DNA of 64,000 nucleotides from Phocoena phocoena (GCF_963924675.1 NC_089234.1:26341668-26405667); one strand, 5' to 3'. Shown: positions 27,110-38,940, counted from the stretch's first letter. The notes: a model not told the origin generated them from the sequence alone. Made by a program: numbers and translations.

Positions 27110-28443
27110 AAGATCTTTTTTGACCCACCTCCTAGAGTAATGAAAATAAAAACAAAAATAAACAAATGGGACCTAATTAAACTTAAAAGCTTTTGCACAG
27201 CAAAGGAAACCATAAACAAGATGAAAAGACAACCCTCAGAATGGGAGAAAATATTTGCAAAAGAAGCAGTTGACAAAGAATTAACCTCCAAAATATACAA
27301 ATAGCTCAGTCAGCTCAATATCAAAAAAACAAACAACCCAATCAAAAACTGGGTGGAAGACCTAAATAGACATTTCTCCAAAGAAGATATACAGATGGCC
27401 AAGAGGCACATGAAAAGATGATCAGCATCACTAATTATTAGAGAAATGCAAATCAAAACTACAATGACGTATCACCTCACACTGATCAGAATGGCCATTG
27501 TAGATCAAAAAATCTACAAACAGTAAATGCTGGAAAGAGTGTGAAGAAAAGGGAACCCTCTTGCACTGTTAATGGGAATGTAAATTGATACAGCCACTCT
27601 GGAGAACAGTATGGAGGTTCCTTAAAAAACTAAAAATAGAACTACCATATATGACCCAACAATCCCACTCCTGGGCATATACCCTGAGAAAACCATAATT
27701 CAAAAAGACACATGCACTCCAATGTTCATTGCAGCACTACTTACAATAGCCAGGACATGGAAGCAACCTAAAGGTCCATCAACAGATGAATGGATAAAGA
27801 CAATGTGGTACATATATACAATGGAATATTACTCGGCCATGAAAAGGAACAAAATTGGGTCATTTGTAGAGATGTGGATGGACCTAGAGTCTGTCATACA
27901 GAGTGACGTAAGTCAGAAAGAGAAAAACAAATATCATATATTAAATCATATATGTGGAATCTAGAAAAATGGTACAGATGAACCTATTTGTAGGGGAGGC
28001 ATAGAGACACAGACGTAAAGAATGGATGTGTGGACACAGGGTGGAAGAGGAGGGTGGGATGAACTGGGAGATTAGGATTGACATATATACACTACCATGT
28101 GTAAAATAGATAGCTAGTGGAAACTTGCTGTATAGCACAGGGAGCTCAGCTCAGTGTTCTGTGATGATCTAGGTGGGATGGCGGGAGGGTGGAAGGGACG
28201 CCCAATAGGGAGGGGATATATGTATACATATAGCTGATTCGCTTCATTGTACAGCAGAAATTAACACAACATTGTAAAGCAATTACATTCCAATCAGAAA
28301 AAATTCTATTGGGATACCCAATCATAGAATTGTCCTTGTTTTCTGTCAGCACCCAATCTACAGCAAACCTCTGTTTCCTTGCCCTCCCCCACCCCACTGC
28401 TCCAAATCAACCAACAAAGCCCAGATCTTAGAACAGTCTTCTT

Positions 28444-28649
28444 GGGCTTCCCTGGTGGCGCAGTGGTTGAGAGTCCGCCTGCCGATGCAGGGGACGCGGG
28501 TTCGTGCCCCGGTCCGGGAAGATCCCACATGCCGCGGAGCGGCTGGGCCCGTGAGCCATGGCCGCTGGGCCTGCGCGTCCGGAGCCTGTGCTCCGCGGCG
28601 GGAGAGGCCACAGCATTGAGAGGCCCGCGTAACGCAAAAAAAAAAAAAA
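28444..28649 (+). repeat. CHR-2-type SINE
   Basis: Full-length, low divergence, A14 tail. A perfect 13-bp target duplication GAACAGTCTTCTT lies on both sides (28431-28443 and after the tail). A comparatively young insertion. Confidence 0.97.
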
Positions 28650-28950
28650 AGAACAGTCTTCTTTCTAACACCCCCTTACCGAGACATCCTGTGATTCCCT
28701 TGGTGTATGTTCTCCCTCACTGCGACGAGTAGTAAACTCCACTCATTCAACTACAGCTGTGTTCCTGGAAGTCTTTGGCTGGATTGCAATGACAAGACTA
28801 CACAGAAACCACAAGACTTCCCCATGTCCCTGTCTCCTCCTTCTCCTCTTTTTTAGCCTGCCTCAAGTATTCTCAGGTGACTCTGCTGTGACTCTTTTCT
28901 CCAGCATCATCTTCTGCCTCTCATCCCCTTTCACCTCAGAACTCTGCATT
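28650..28950. other. Unassigned spacer
   Basis: About 300 bases between two SINEs with no recognised gene or repeat. Confidence 0.35.
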
Positions 28951-29062
28951 TTATTTTTCTGCTGCGTGGTTTGCGGGATCTTAGTTCCCCAACCAGGGAC
29001 TGAACCTTGGCCCTCGGCAGTGAGAGCACAGTGTCCTAACCACCAGACCACCAGGGACTGCC
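28951..29062 (-). repeat. CHR-type SINE, short form
   Basis: 'gggatcttagttccccaaccaggg' signature on + (element on -). Target duplication 'ctctgcattt'. Confidence 0.88.
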
Positions 29063-29089
29063 CTCTGCATTTGGTATGTTGTTTTTGGG

Positions 29090-29299
29090 GTTTTTTTGGG
29101 TTTTTTTGTGGTACACGGTCCTCTCACTGTTGTGGCCTCTCCCGTTGCAGAGCACAGGCTCCAGATGCGCAGGCTCAGCGGCCATGGCTCACGGGCCCTG
29201 CCGCTCTGCGGCATGTGGGAGCTTCCCGGACCGGGGCACGAACCCAAGCCCCCTCCATCGACAGGCGGACTCTCAACCACTGCGCCACCAGGGTAGCCC
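29090..29299 (-). repeat. CHR-2-type SINE
   Basis: Long form on -, tail of T runs broken by G, head ending at 29299. Flanked by 'gttgtttttg' on both sides. Confidence 0.94.
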
Positions 29300-29304
29300 G
29301 TTGT

Positions 29305-30670
29305 TTTTGTTTTAATTAATCTCAAACTATTTTCTAATTTCTCTTGTGATTTCTTCTTTGACCCATTGGTTATTTGAGATTGTTATTTAATTTCCACATA
29401 TTTGTGAATTTTCCAAATTTCTTTCTGTTACTGATTTCTAGTTTCATTCCATTGTGGCCAGAGAAGACACTTTGTACAATTTCAAAGGTATTAAATGTAT
29501 TGAGATTTGCTTTGTGACCTAACATATGGTCTGTCCTGGAGAATGTTCCATTGCAATTGAGAAAATTACGTACTCTGGAGTGTTCTGTAAATATGTTAGG
29601 GCTCGTTCATTGTTCAAGTCCACTTTTTCCTTACTGATCTTCTGTTTAGTTGTTTTATCCATTTTTGAACATGAAGTACTGGAGTCTCCAACTATTGTTG
29701 TAGAAATGTCTATTTCTCTCTGCAATTCTGTTTGGTTTTGCTTCATATATATTGGGGCTCTGTTGTTAGGTGAGTGTATGTTTATAATTATTATATATTT
29801 TTGGTGGATTGACCCTTATCTATAAATAATGTCCTTCTTTGTCTCTGATAACACTTTTGGGTTTAAAGTCTATTTTGTCTGATATCAGTATAGCTACCCC
29901 AGCTCTTTTTGGTTACCATTTGCATGGAATATCTTTTTCTATCCTTTCACTTTCAACCTATTTATGTCTTTGGATCTAAAGTAAGTCTCTTGAAGATGGC
30001 ATATAGTTGAATCATTTTTTAAATCTATTCTGCCAATATTTGCCTTTTAATTGGAAAAATTAATGTTTACATTTAATTATTGATAATGAAGAACTTCTGC
30101 CATTTTGCCATTTGTTTTCTACACATATTTTTTAATCCTCAGTTCCTCTACTACGGCCTTCTTTTGTGTTTAATTTTTTTCTAGTATGCCATTTTGATTC
30201 TCTTCTAATTTCTTTTTCTGTTTTTGTTTTTAGTTATTTTCTTAGTGGATACCTGGGTGTTACATGTAACAGCTTTGGTTGATAACAATCTAGTTTGAAT
30301 TAACCCAATTTAGCTTCAATAGTATACAAAACTCTGCTCTTATGCAGCTTTGTCCTCCCTTTCTTATGTTGTTATTGTCACAAATTACATGTATATACAT
30401 TTTGTGCCCATTAACATAGATTTATAATTTTTGTGTTTATCTTTTAGTCATATAGGAAAAAAAAAAAAGAGTTACAAACCAAAAATACAATAGTACTGGA
30501 TTTTATACTTACCTATGTAGGTACAACCACTGGTGTTCTCTATTTCTTCATATGGTTTCTAGTTACTGTCTAGTGTCCTTTCACTTCAGTATGAAGAACT
30601 CCCTTTAGCATTTCTTGCAGGGCAGGTCTACTAGCAATAAAGTCTTTTGGCTTTTTTAAAATCTGGGAAT
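29305..30670 (-). mobile_element. Older L1 fragment (5'/central part)
   Basis: - strand L1 of an older subfamily. Text at 29340-29800 parallels the endonuclease region of the young L1s ('cccattggttatttgagattg', 'tggtctgtcctggagaatgtt'). No intact reading frame is present. Confidence 0.75.
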
Positions 30671-30779
30671 ACCTTAATTTCGCCTTCATTTTTTTCATTA
30701 CAATTTTTATTTTTTTGTTATTATAAAAGTTCTATGCATTTGTGCTTTAAAATGTTAAAAACTGTCCTGTGTATATATT

Positions 30780-31045
30780 TTCCATTTTTTTATTGTGATA
30801 AAATACACATGACATAAAATTTACCATCTTAACCATTTTTAAGTGCACAGTTCAATGGTATTAAGCACATTCATACTGTTGCACAACCATCACCACCATC
30901 CATCTCCAGAACTCTTTTCATTTCACAAAACTGAAACTCTATACCCATTAAGCAATAACTCCTCATTCCCTCCCCCACCTCCAGACCCTAGCAACCACCA
31001 TTCCATTTATGTCTCTATAATTTTGACTACTCTACTCTAGGTAGT
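30780..31045 (-). mobile_element. Old L1 3' trailer fragment
   Basis: 'cataaaatttaccatcttaacc' and 'ctgaaactctatacccattaa' match the inverse of old L1M-type 3' ends. Confidence 0.7.
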
Positions 31046-31185
31046 CACCAACAAGTCACACCAGGAACAGGGGCCACTATTCCCAAAGCTGACACCAAGT
31101 TTTACAATCCTTCTTTCCATGTCCAGAAAGTCTTCTGAAATTATCAGAAGAGGGGACACAATGGTATTTTTTTCCCATTACAAAT

Positions 31186-31214
31186 ACACACACACACACA
31201 CACGCACACACACG
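31186..31214. repeat. (CA)n microsatellite
   Basis: About 14 CA units with single G interruptions (cacgcacacacacg). Confidence 0.95.
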
Positions 31215-31248
31215 TGAGACTGAAGTAAGTAGTAAAAACTGAAAAGGA

Positions 31249-31546
31249 GGGACTTCCCTGGTGGCGTGGTGGTTAAGAATCCACCTGCCAATGCAGGGGA
31301 CATGGGTTCGAGCCCTGTCCCACATGCCAGATCCCACATGCCAGAGCAACTAAGCCCGTGCGCCACAACTACTGAGCCTGTTCTCTAGAGCCCGCGAGCC
31401 ACACCTACTGAGCCCGTGTGCCACAACTACTGAAGCCCATGCGCCTAGAGCCCGTGCTCCGCAACAAGAGAAGCCACTGTGATGAGAAGCCCGCGCATGG
31501 CAACAAAGACCCAACACAGCCAAAAATAATTTATTTAAAAAAAAAA
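31249..31546 (+). repeat. CHR-type SINE, long form
   Basis: + orientation with the internal 'gcgccacaactactgagcc' repeats of the long subtype. Target duplication TGAAAAGGA. Confidence 0.95.
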
Positions 31547-31689
31547 GTGAAAAGGAATAAAAAGTAAACTGAGAAAATCAACTCTGTCTCCCACTCCTAT
31601 CCTTAGTTCTGTTTCCCAGAGGCAACCACAATTATCAGTTTCTTGTGTATCCTTTCAAATATGATTTATGCATAAAAAGGTATATGTTT

Positions 31690-32218
31690 GTGTAACCAAA
31701 AGTGGGGTCTGGCTGCTCATCGCTCAAAAGCCAATAAAGAGGCAAGGTTGGTGGAAAGGAAAGTTTGCTTTATTGTGGGTGGGGGGGTGGGGTGGGGGTG
31801 GGGGAGGGCGGACTCCTGTCCAAAGGCCAACTCCCCCCAACAACTGAATGATCAGTGGGCAAGAGCTTTTATAGACAGAGTGAGGGGGCTACATGCAGAA
31901 ACAGCACAGTCAGCTCTGACAGTCATCTTAAAATTGGTCATGCGGTGGTCTGATCAGCGTCATCTTGATTGTTTTAGATACAGTTAGTCTTCAGTGCCAG
32001 GGTCAGTTTGTTCCCATTTCCTTGAGGCCACTCCTTGGAATTGTGGCAGCTTATGTCATGGCCACAGTCTGGTCATCATGTAGTTAACTTCTTCCACCTG
32101 GTGGGGGTTTCTGTATCTACAAGACAGCTCACAGTATATGGCTCAGAATATTATCTATAGCCATTGAGAAGGAAGTAAAAGTCCTTAATTATGCTTAATG
32201 ACTAAACTATTATTTAGT
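31690..32218 (-). mobile_element. Solo LTR of an endogenous retrovirus
   Basis: Read on the - strand it has an LTR layout: a U3-like region, TATAAAAG near 31875, an AATAAA near 31775 about 100 bases downstream, then a short U5 ending near 31690. A G-rich run (31778-31812 on +) lies between. No gag, pol or env text adjoins it, so it is a solo LTR or truncated copy. The left boundary near the SINE at 32219 is uncertain, and the family is not identified. Confidence 0.7.
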
Positions 32219-32529
32219 TTTTTTTAACAAATTTTGTTTATTTAGGCTGTGTTGGGTCTTCATTGCTGCACGCGGGCTTTCTCTAGTTGCGGTGAGCGGG
32301 GGCTACTCTTCGTTGCAGTGCACGGGCTTCTCATCACGGTGGCTTCTCTCGTTGTGGAGCACGGGCTCTAGGCACGCGGGCTTCAGTAGTTGCGGCATGC
32401 AGGCTCAGTAGTTGTGGCTCATGGGCTCAGTTGCTCCACAGCATGTGGGATCTTCCCGGCCCAGGGATTGAACCTGTGTCCCCTGAATTGGCAGATGGAT
32501 TCTCAACCACTGTGCCACCAGGGAAGCCC
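32219..32529 (-). repeat. CHR-type SINE, long form
   Basis: Head at 32529. Target duplication CTATTATTTAG on both sides. It sits at or in the U3 end of the LTR. Confidence 0.94.
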
Positions 32530-32730
32530 TATTATTTAGCCTTGTTGGACTGTTTTCCTTTGTGTCTGTATTTTCTCACTTCTCTGATTAAACTTATTCT
32601 TTGGCTAAAGGTTTTTTTTTTGTTTTCACAGACAAAAGGCAGGCAGAGGACATGAGGGGGAAGGACCACAGGGTCCTGCTCCATTTCATTTGTATGTATC
32701 TTCTTAAAGGATAGCACTTTTTCATATTAT

Positions 32731-32887
32731 TTTTTTACTTTAAATTTATTATTTATTTATTTACTTACTTATTTATTTGGCTGTGCCATGCAGTTTGTAG
32801 GATCTTAATTCCCCAACCAGAGATTGAACCTGGGCCCTCAGCAGTGAGAGTGTGGAGTTCTAACCACTGGACTGCCAGGGAATTCCC
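32731..32887 (-). repeat. CHR-type SINE, short form
   Basis: Tail is an ATTT microsatellite. Target duplication TTCATATTAT. Confidence 0.92.
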
Positions 32888-32990
32888 TTCATATTATATG
32901 TTGCCTTTTAAATATGTCTTGGGGAGTGTCGCATATTGGTACATCTAGAGCTTCTTCATCTTTCTGAATAGCTGTATACTATTTCATTAT

Positions 32991-33198
32991 CTTAGTTGCA
33001 GCATGCAGGATCTCTGTTGCAGAATGTTTAGTTGCAGCATGTGGGATCTTTAGTTGTGGCATGCAGACTCTTAGCTGCAGCATGTGAACTCTTAGTTCCA
33101 TCATGCATGTGGGATCTAGTTCCCTGACCAGGGATCAAACCTGGGCCCCCTGCATTGGGAGCACAGAGACTTAACCACTGAACCGCTAGGGAAGTCCC
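32991..33198 (-). repeat. CHR-type SINE
   Basis: Contains repeated 'agttgcagcatg' units; head ends at 33198. It borders an old L1 segment. Confidence 0.9.
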
Positions 33199-34075
33199 AA
33201 TTTTCCAATATTAATGACAGAACCAAACTACAGATCCAGGAAGCTCAGAAAACACCACATAGGATAAATACCCAAAATCCTGTACCTGGGCATATCATAT
33301 TCAAACCACAGAAAACCAAAGTCTTGAAAGAAGCCACAGTGGGGTGCACGGAGACCTTACACATACAGGAAAAAGATAAGAAATATGTTGAACTCTTCAG
33401 AAACCATGCAAGCAAGAGGTGCGTAGAGTGAACTATTTTAAGTGCTAAAAGAAAAAACCCATCAGGAATTCCCTGACGGTTCAGTGGTTAGGACTCAGCG
33501 CTTTCACTGCTGGGCCCAGGTTAGACCCCTTGTCGGGGAACTAAGATCCCACAAGCCACACAGCACTGCCAAAAAACTGTCAATCTAGAATTCTGTATCC
33601 AGCAAAATTATCTTTAGAAGTGAAGGAGAAATAAAGACTTTCCCAGACAAAAACTGAGGGAATGTGTTGCCAGTAGACCTGTCTTACAAGAAACATAAAA
33701 TGTTCTTCAGAGAGAAGAAAAATGATATAGGTCAGAAACTTGCACCTATGTAACAAAAAAGAAGAGCATTAGAGAAGGTATAAATGAAGATAAAATCTTT
33801 CATTTTATTGATCTATTAGTTAATTGTTCAAATAATAGCACAATGTATTGGGAGATTATAGCTTATAGATAAGTGAAATGAATGACAACAATGTTATAAG
33901 GGACAGGAAGGAGGGATTTATAATACTTTTATAAGATACCTGCACTATTCATGAAGTGGTATAGTGTATTTGAAAATGAACTTAGATTTGTTGTAAATAT
34001 ATATTTCAAACTCTAGGGAAACCACTAAATATTTTTTAAGTATAATTAATATGCTAAAAGAGGAGAGAAAATGGA
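33199..34075 (+). mobile_element. Old L1 ORF1-region fragment
   Basis: + strand text 'aaaccacagaaaaccaaag', 'gaattctgtatccagcaaaa' and 'aaagactttcccagacaaa' is the 3' half of old L1 ORF1 and the inter-ORF area. A SINE at 33464-33577 splits it. No open frame remains. Confidence 0.75.
33464..33577 (+). repeat. CHR-type SINE, short form
   Basis: + orientation ('aggaattccctgacggttca', 'ggggaactaagatcccaca'). It interrupts the L1 phrase '...cccatc|aatctagaattctg'. Confidence 0.9.
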
Positions 34076-34109
34076 ATTATATAAAATGCTTGTTTAAAAC
34101 TAGAGAAGA

Positions 34110-34328
34110 GGGCTTCCCTGGTGGCACAGTGGTTGAGAGTCCGCCTGCCAATGCAGGGGACACGGGTTCGTGCCCTGGTCCGGGAAGAGCCCACATGCTG
34201 CGGAGCGGCTAGGCCCGTGAGCCATGCCACTGAACCTGTGCGTCCAGAGCCTGTGCTCCGCAACGGGAGAGGCCACAACAGTGAGAGGCCCGTGTACCGC
34301 AAAAAAAACACAAAACAAAACAAAAAAC
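34110..34328 (+). repeat. CHR-2-type SINE
   Basis: Full length on +, with an A-rich tail containing C interruptions. Confidence 0.95.
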
Positions 34329-34419
34329 ACTGCATATTGTACAATGCCATAAAAATGAAATTCTAGAGAAAGCAAAACTAGAGTAGCAAAAAGCACGTCA
34401 GTGGTTTCACAGAGCTAGA

Positions 34420-34600
34420 TTTTAGGTGAGGAGATTGATTACAACGGAGAAAGAGGGGACTTTTTAGGGTGATGGAAACATTTTATATCTTAATTGTGGT
34501 GATGGTTACATGACTATATACAATTGCCAAACTTATTAAACTGTACAGTTAAAATGGATGAATCTTATTTTATGAAAATTATACCAAATTTCTAAATTGG
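34420..34600 (+). mobile_element. Old L1 3' end
   Basis: 'gatggttacatgactatata' and 'aaactgtacagttaaaatgg' match the terminal UTR of old L1M elements on +. Confidence 0.65.
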
Positions 34601-35089
34601 GGGGAAACTACTCCCCAGAATTCCCCCCAATCTAAAAATAGGAGGGAAATCTTTTTTTTTAAAAAAAAGGAAGAATTAGGCAACTCAGTAAGAACTGATT
34701 TGAAAAGCTCTCCAAAATACATTGTTATGGCTAGTATTTGTACAAGGAAAAAATGGCCGAGTCTGTGACTGTAATTGCATAGAATATCCTTGAAGTTTAA
34801 CGAAAGAATTGGTATAAGGGCTGTCTGTGGGGAGGGGAACTGGGTGGTTGGGATAAGTGGTGGGCCTTTTTACTTTTTTGGAATTTTTTCTGGGTGCACA
34901 TAATATCTAGGTAAGAAATAAACAACTAAAGTAAAATAAAACAGTTATAAAAATAAACTGAATTCAGAGTCAGAATTTTAAAAAGAGAGAAATGTGACCA
35001 TTTTTAGCAGTCAAATTTGGTAAAGTGGGTTGTACCAGTTATATGAACATACTGCTATATTAATAATAATATAATAATAACAACAAAAA
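34601..35089. other. Unassigned AT-rich DNA
   Basis: Nothing recognised. An (ATA/ACA)-rich run lies at about 35057-35100. Confidence 0.35.
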
Positions 35090-35094
35090 CAACA

Positions 35095-35215
35095 ACAACA
35101 CTTACTGAGTTGTGTCATGTGCCAGGAATTGTTAAGAACTTAATAACAACTTGAGACATATAGAAGTTAAGTAATGTCTCTAAGTTCATACAGCTAGCTG
35201 GAAGACGTATTGATA
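35095..35215 (+). repeat. MIR SINE fragment
   Basis: 'cttactgagttgtgtcatgtgccagg', 'gaagttaagtaatgtctct' and 'catacagctagctgg' follow the MIR 3' half. Confidence 0.65.
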
Positions 35216-36429
35216 AATGTCTAAAGGATGTCTGGATCCTTACAGCATAGAAGGGAGTAAGATGAAGCACAGTGCTTCTCGTGGGAGTAAAGTAAGTGTG
35301 AAAAAAAAAGAAAGTTTACAGTACTGGCCACTCAAGAGGCCCTGGTCTGAGAGGTTGGGCTGATACATCTAGCAGGCCCCAGAGGACACGTCCAGGGGCC
35401 AAAGACCTAAGGATCATGTCGTGGAAGTTACACCCCAATCAGAGTTCTCTATGTTGAGTCAAAGGGAACTGCTCCAGGCAGGAGTGTCCAGTCTGACTCA
35501 GGAAAACCTGAAGTATGTAAATAACACCTTGATCTCAGATGCTCTGCAATCTAGCAGGGATGTAAGTTTGATGTGTACCTTTCAGCATTTGGAAGAGCCA
35601 GGGTAGCAGAGCGGCATTTAGGGAAAAGAGAGAAAGTGGGGGGAAAACTGGGGGGTATAAGTGAGGTAGGGTCTGTGATGGAGTAATCGCCCCCATTTTA
35701 TCCTGTATATGGCTTCAGGATGGAATAGGCACAGGACAGCTACTGGGTATAACAGGGTTTTTCTTCATGAACCCTGAGAATATCTCCCTGAATATCTCCA
35801 CAATCTGTTGTCCTCCTTTATCTCCAGACCATCTGGTTGGGAAGCTGAGCTATTTCAAGCCAGTGTCTGGTTTTTGACACTTCACCCAATTGACTAGACC
35901 TTTTCCTGGAATCGTTTCCAGGAATCTCTATTTCCACTGCTTCCTTGGGAGACCCCCACTTTACTGATTCCTCTGTGGAAACCAACCAATTCCCTCTAAT
36001 TTCTCTCCTGCATATCTGAGGACTTGGAGAAGAGTCAATTCTGTCCCCAAGGCAAGAAGATAAGGGGATAGATGGATTAGTGCATTGAGTAGCTGGCTCC
36101 AACCATTTTGCAACTTGAGGCTATAGCTGGACTACAGTTAGTTAGTATGCACCTGTGTTTTTTTCTAGACTGTATGTCCTTTCTCCTCCAATTTATGAGA
36201 ACTTTTCTAAGAGCCAGGATCCATGTCTGTCACACCATCCAATCCATCAAAACCGCAGGGCTCTACCTCCAAATATATCCATTGCTCTCTCTACTACACC
36301 CACCCTGATCAGGAAGGCAGGAAACTGATAGCAACTCAAATTGCTAAAATTAACCTTTTTTTTTTTAAAGGTTAAACTGCTCAAATTTCCATGAGCTCTT
36401 TACAGTAACCCCATTTCTTTTTCTTTCTT
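35216..36429. other. Unassigned intergenic DNA
   Basis: About 1.2 kb with short open stretches only and no recognised protein. 36150-36310 may be a diverged L2 piece. Confidence 0.35.
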
Positions 36430-36548
36430 ATTTTTTTTTTTGGCTATGCCGTGCAGCTTGTGGGATCTTAGTTCCCCGACCAGGGATCAAACCCATGACC
36501 CCTGCAGTGGAAGTGCAGATTCCTAACCACTGGACTGCCAGGGAATTC
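36430..36548 (-). repeat. CHR-type SINE, short form
   Basis: 'gggatcttagttccccgaccagggatcaaac' signature read from +; head ends at 36548. Confidence 0.9.
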
Positions 36549-37029
36549 TAGGAAAGTTTAATAAAGGAACTATTAAACTAATAAACTGGTATAGGGAAAT
36601 ACAAGTGCATTAGTGGTGGCCACTATAGGCCTAGAAGGAATGAGGGAGGAGGGCCGTTACTAGAATACAGAGACAGAGAGAGCTTTGTGGAGAGGGCTGC
36701 CTGGCAGGAACTGTGGCCTTTCATCAAGGGATATAGGTGCCCACAGCAACCCTGCAGATGGGGAACCAGGAGAGTACCCTGATCTCATTCTCCCCTCACC
36801 CTCTGATCTCTTACCAGTCCTCCACGTTGGCAGTGCTCCACACTGGCCAAGTTTAATCAGAAATCAGAGGGTCTAGCAGCTGGTTAAACAGTCAACACAG
36901 GTTGGCTTCCTGGAGCACAGAGCAGGGTAGAGAATGATAGAGTGGACCTGGAAAGGTAAACAGAACATCATCTTTAACCTGGATTCTTGCAGTAATCTTA
37001 ACCTATAGTCTGATTTCTTCACAGCTGCC
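36549..37029. other. Unassigned intergenic DNA
   Basis: No recognised gene or repeat. Confidence 0.3.
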
Positions 37030-37650
37030 AAAGCAGTCTTTTTTAAAAAAATTGTGGTGAAATATATATACATCACAAAATTTGCCATTTTAACCGTTTT
37101 TAAATGTACAATTCAGTGGCATTAGTTATATTTACAATGTTCTGCAACCATCACCACTATTTCCAAAACTTTTTCATAACCCCAAACAGAAACTCTATCC
37201 ATTAAGCAATGATTTTCTATTACTTGCACTTCATGCTCCTGATAACCTGCAATCTACTTTCCAACTCTGTGAACTGGCCTATCCTAGATATTTAATATAA
37301 ATGGAATCATACAATATTTATCTATTTATATCTGGCTCCTTTCACATAGCATAATCTTCACAAGGTTCATCCATGTGGTAGTATGTATCAGAACTTCATT
37401 CCTTTGTATGGCTGATTAATATTTCATTGTATGCATATACCACATTTTGTTTGTCCATTCATCATTGATGCACACTTTGGTTGTTTCTACCTTTTGGCTA
37501 TTGCGAATAATGCCGCAATGAACATTATCATACAAGTATTTGTTTGAGTTCCTATTTTCAATTATTTGGGGTTTTATACATAAGAGTGAATTTTCTGGGT
37601 CATATGGTAATTCTATGTTTAATTTTTTGAAGAACCCCACAACACAGTCT
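37030..37650 (-). mobile_element. Old L1 3' fragment
   Basis: The inverse of an old L1M 3' part: 'aatttgccattttaaccg', 'gaatcatacaatatttatc', 'tccatgtggtag', then ORF2 C-terminus text ('gggtcatatggtaattctatg'). Confidence 0.75.
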
Positions 37651-37669
37651 CTTAAAAATATAAACTGAT

Positions 37670-38133
37670 GTTGTTAGTCCCCTCCCTAAAATGCTATATT
37701 GCTTTCCAATTTCAAAACTTATTGTAAAGTTACAGTAATCAAGACAGTGTAGTACTGGCATAAGGGTAGACATAGATTAATGAAGTAGAACTGACAGCCA
37801 GACATAAACCCTTATATTTATGGGCAACTGATTTCAGACAAGAGCCCAAAGACAATTCAATGGGAAAAGAATAGTCTTTTCAACAAATAGTGCTCGGACA
37901 TCTGGACATCGACATGCAAAGAATGAAATTGGACCCCTTACTTACATACACACAGAAAATTAACTCAAAATGGATCATAGGCCTAAATGGAAAAGCTAAA
38001 AGCATAAAACTCTTAAAAAAAAAGGAGTAAATCTTTGAGACCAAGGGTTAGGTAAAAGCTTTTTAGATATGACACCAAAAGCATAAGCAACCAAACTAAA
38101 AATAGATTAAACTTCATCAAACTAAAAGCTTCT
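37670..38133 (+). mobile_element. Old L1 ORF2 fragment
   Basis: + strand ORF2 text ('cagtgtagtactggcataag', 'tcaactcaaaatggatcatagg'-like) from the region after the reverse transcriptase. It is opposite in orientation to the preceding fragment. Confidence 0.75.
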
Positions 38134-38469
38134 GGACTTCCCTGGTGGTGCAGGGAAGAATCCACCTGCCAATGCAAGGGACACGGGTTCGAACCCTGGT
38201 CCGGGAAGATCCCACGTGTCGTGGAACAACAAAGCGCATGCGCCACAACTACTGAGCCTGCGCTCTAGAGCCCGTGTGCCACAACTACTGAATCCCGTGG
38301 GCCTAGAGCCCGTGCTCTGCAACAAGAGAAGCCACCGCGATGAGAAGCCCACACACTGCAACAAAGAGTAGCCCCCGCTCGCCGCAACTAGAGAAAGCCT
38401 GTGCGCAGCAACGAAGACCCAATGCAGCCAAAAGTACATAAATAAATAAATTTATTAAAAAAAAAAAAA
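38134..38469 (+). repeat. CHR-type SINE, long form
   Basis: + orientation. The A-box area is shortened ('ggtggtgcagggaagaatcc', missing the usual cagtggtta). Poly(A) tail at 38458-38469. Confidence 0.93.
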
Positions 38470-38940
38470 GACTCAGCATGTTCCTTGACACTACAGATCC
38501 CCCCTTCACCAGAACACATAGGCTCTCTGAGAGGCTGTCAGAAAGTGGTCAGGTTTCCTGACCACCACAAGTCCATGAAGTCTAGAAACACCAGCAAAGA
38601 GACATTATACCATCAGGAATTCTTCCACTGGAAAATAATAAATACTATCATCTATGTTTCCAGACTTTGTGGACATCCTGTATACAGACTAGGACCACTG
38701 TCCTGAACAAAATCCAGTTCTGCTCTACTGTCCAGCCCACTCCAGCAGATTCCAACAGACAATTTATCTTTCAAGGTTTCCAGTGATTCTGACTTTTTCA
38801 GAAACCCTCAGGCTATCTGGCAGCTCACATTTGAATTCTAAATATGGGCCAGGTTCCAGTTCTCGCCTTACATGACTCCTAGGCCTCTGCATACCTCATG
38901 TTTCAGTGCCTACCAACATCACAGGACCCTTTAAAAAGCT
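38470..38940. other. Unassigned DNA between SINE and L1 end
   Basis: About 470 bases I cannot place in any repeat or gene. It holds an out-of-phase 'gtcaggtttcctgacc' inverted repeat near 38549-38564. Confidence 0.4.

Larger units (their letters stand above)
21530..28304 (+). mobile_element. Full-length L1 LINE, inactive, split by three SINEs
   Basis: A direct repeat TCTATTGGGAT flanks the element exactly (21519-21529 and 28305-28315). Removing the three inserted SINEs leaves about 6.06 kb, the same as the other L1. The 5' UTR is 21530-22480 with two T-rich runs. ORF1 remnants lie at 22490-23100 with stops (for example after SEAEK near 22775). Endonuclease text starts near 23460. The reverse-transcriptase motif [11 protein letters not shown] lies at about 26010-26045. 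The C-terminal segment is at 27722-27964 and the 3' UTR at 27965-28304. Many stops and frameshifts make it inactive. It points away from the other L1 copy. Confidence 0.95.

Noticed and set aside
28444..28649. tRNA genes suggested by A- and B-box matches in the SINEs
   Set aside because: The boxes belong to the tRNA-derived heads of CHR SINEs. No copy folds into a complete tRNA with matching acceptor arm, and each ends in an A-rich tail.
31249..33198. CRISPR-like array from closely spaced repeats
   Set aside because: Repeats are 100-300 bp dispersed SINEs in both orientations with target duplications, in a mammalian genome.
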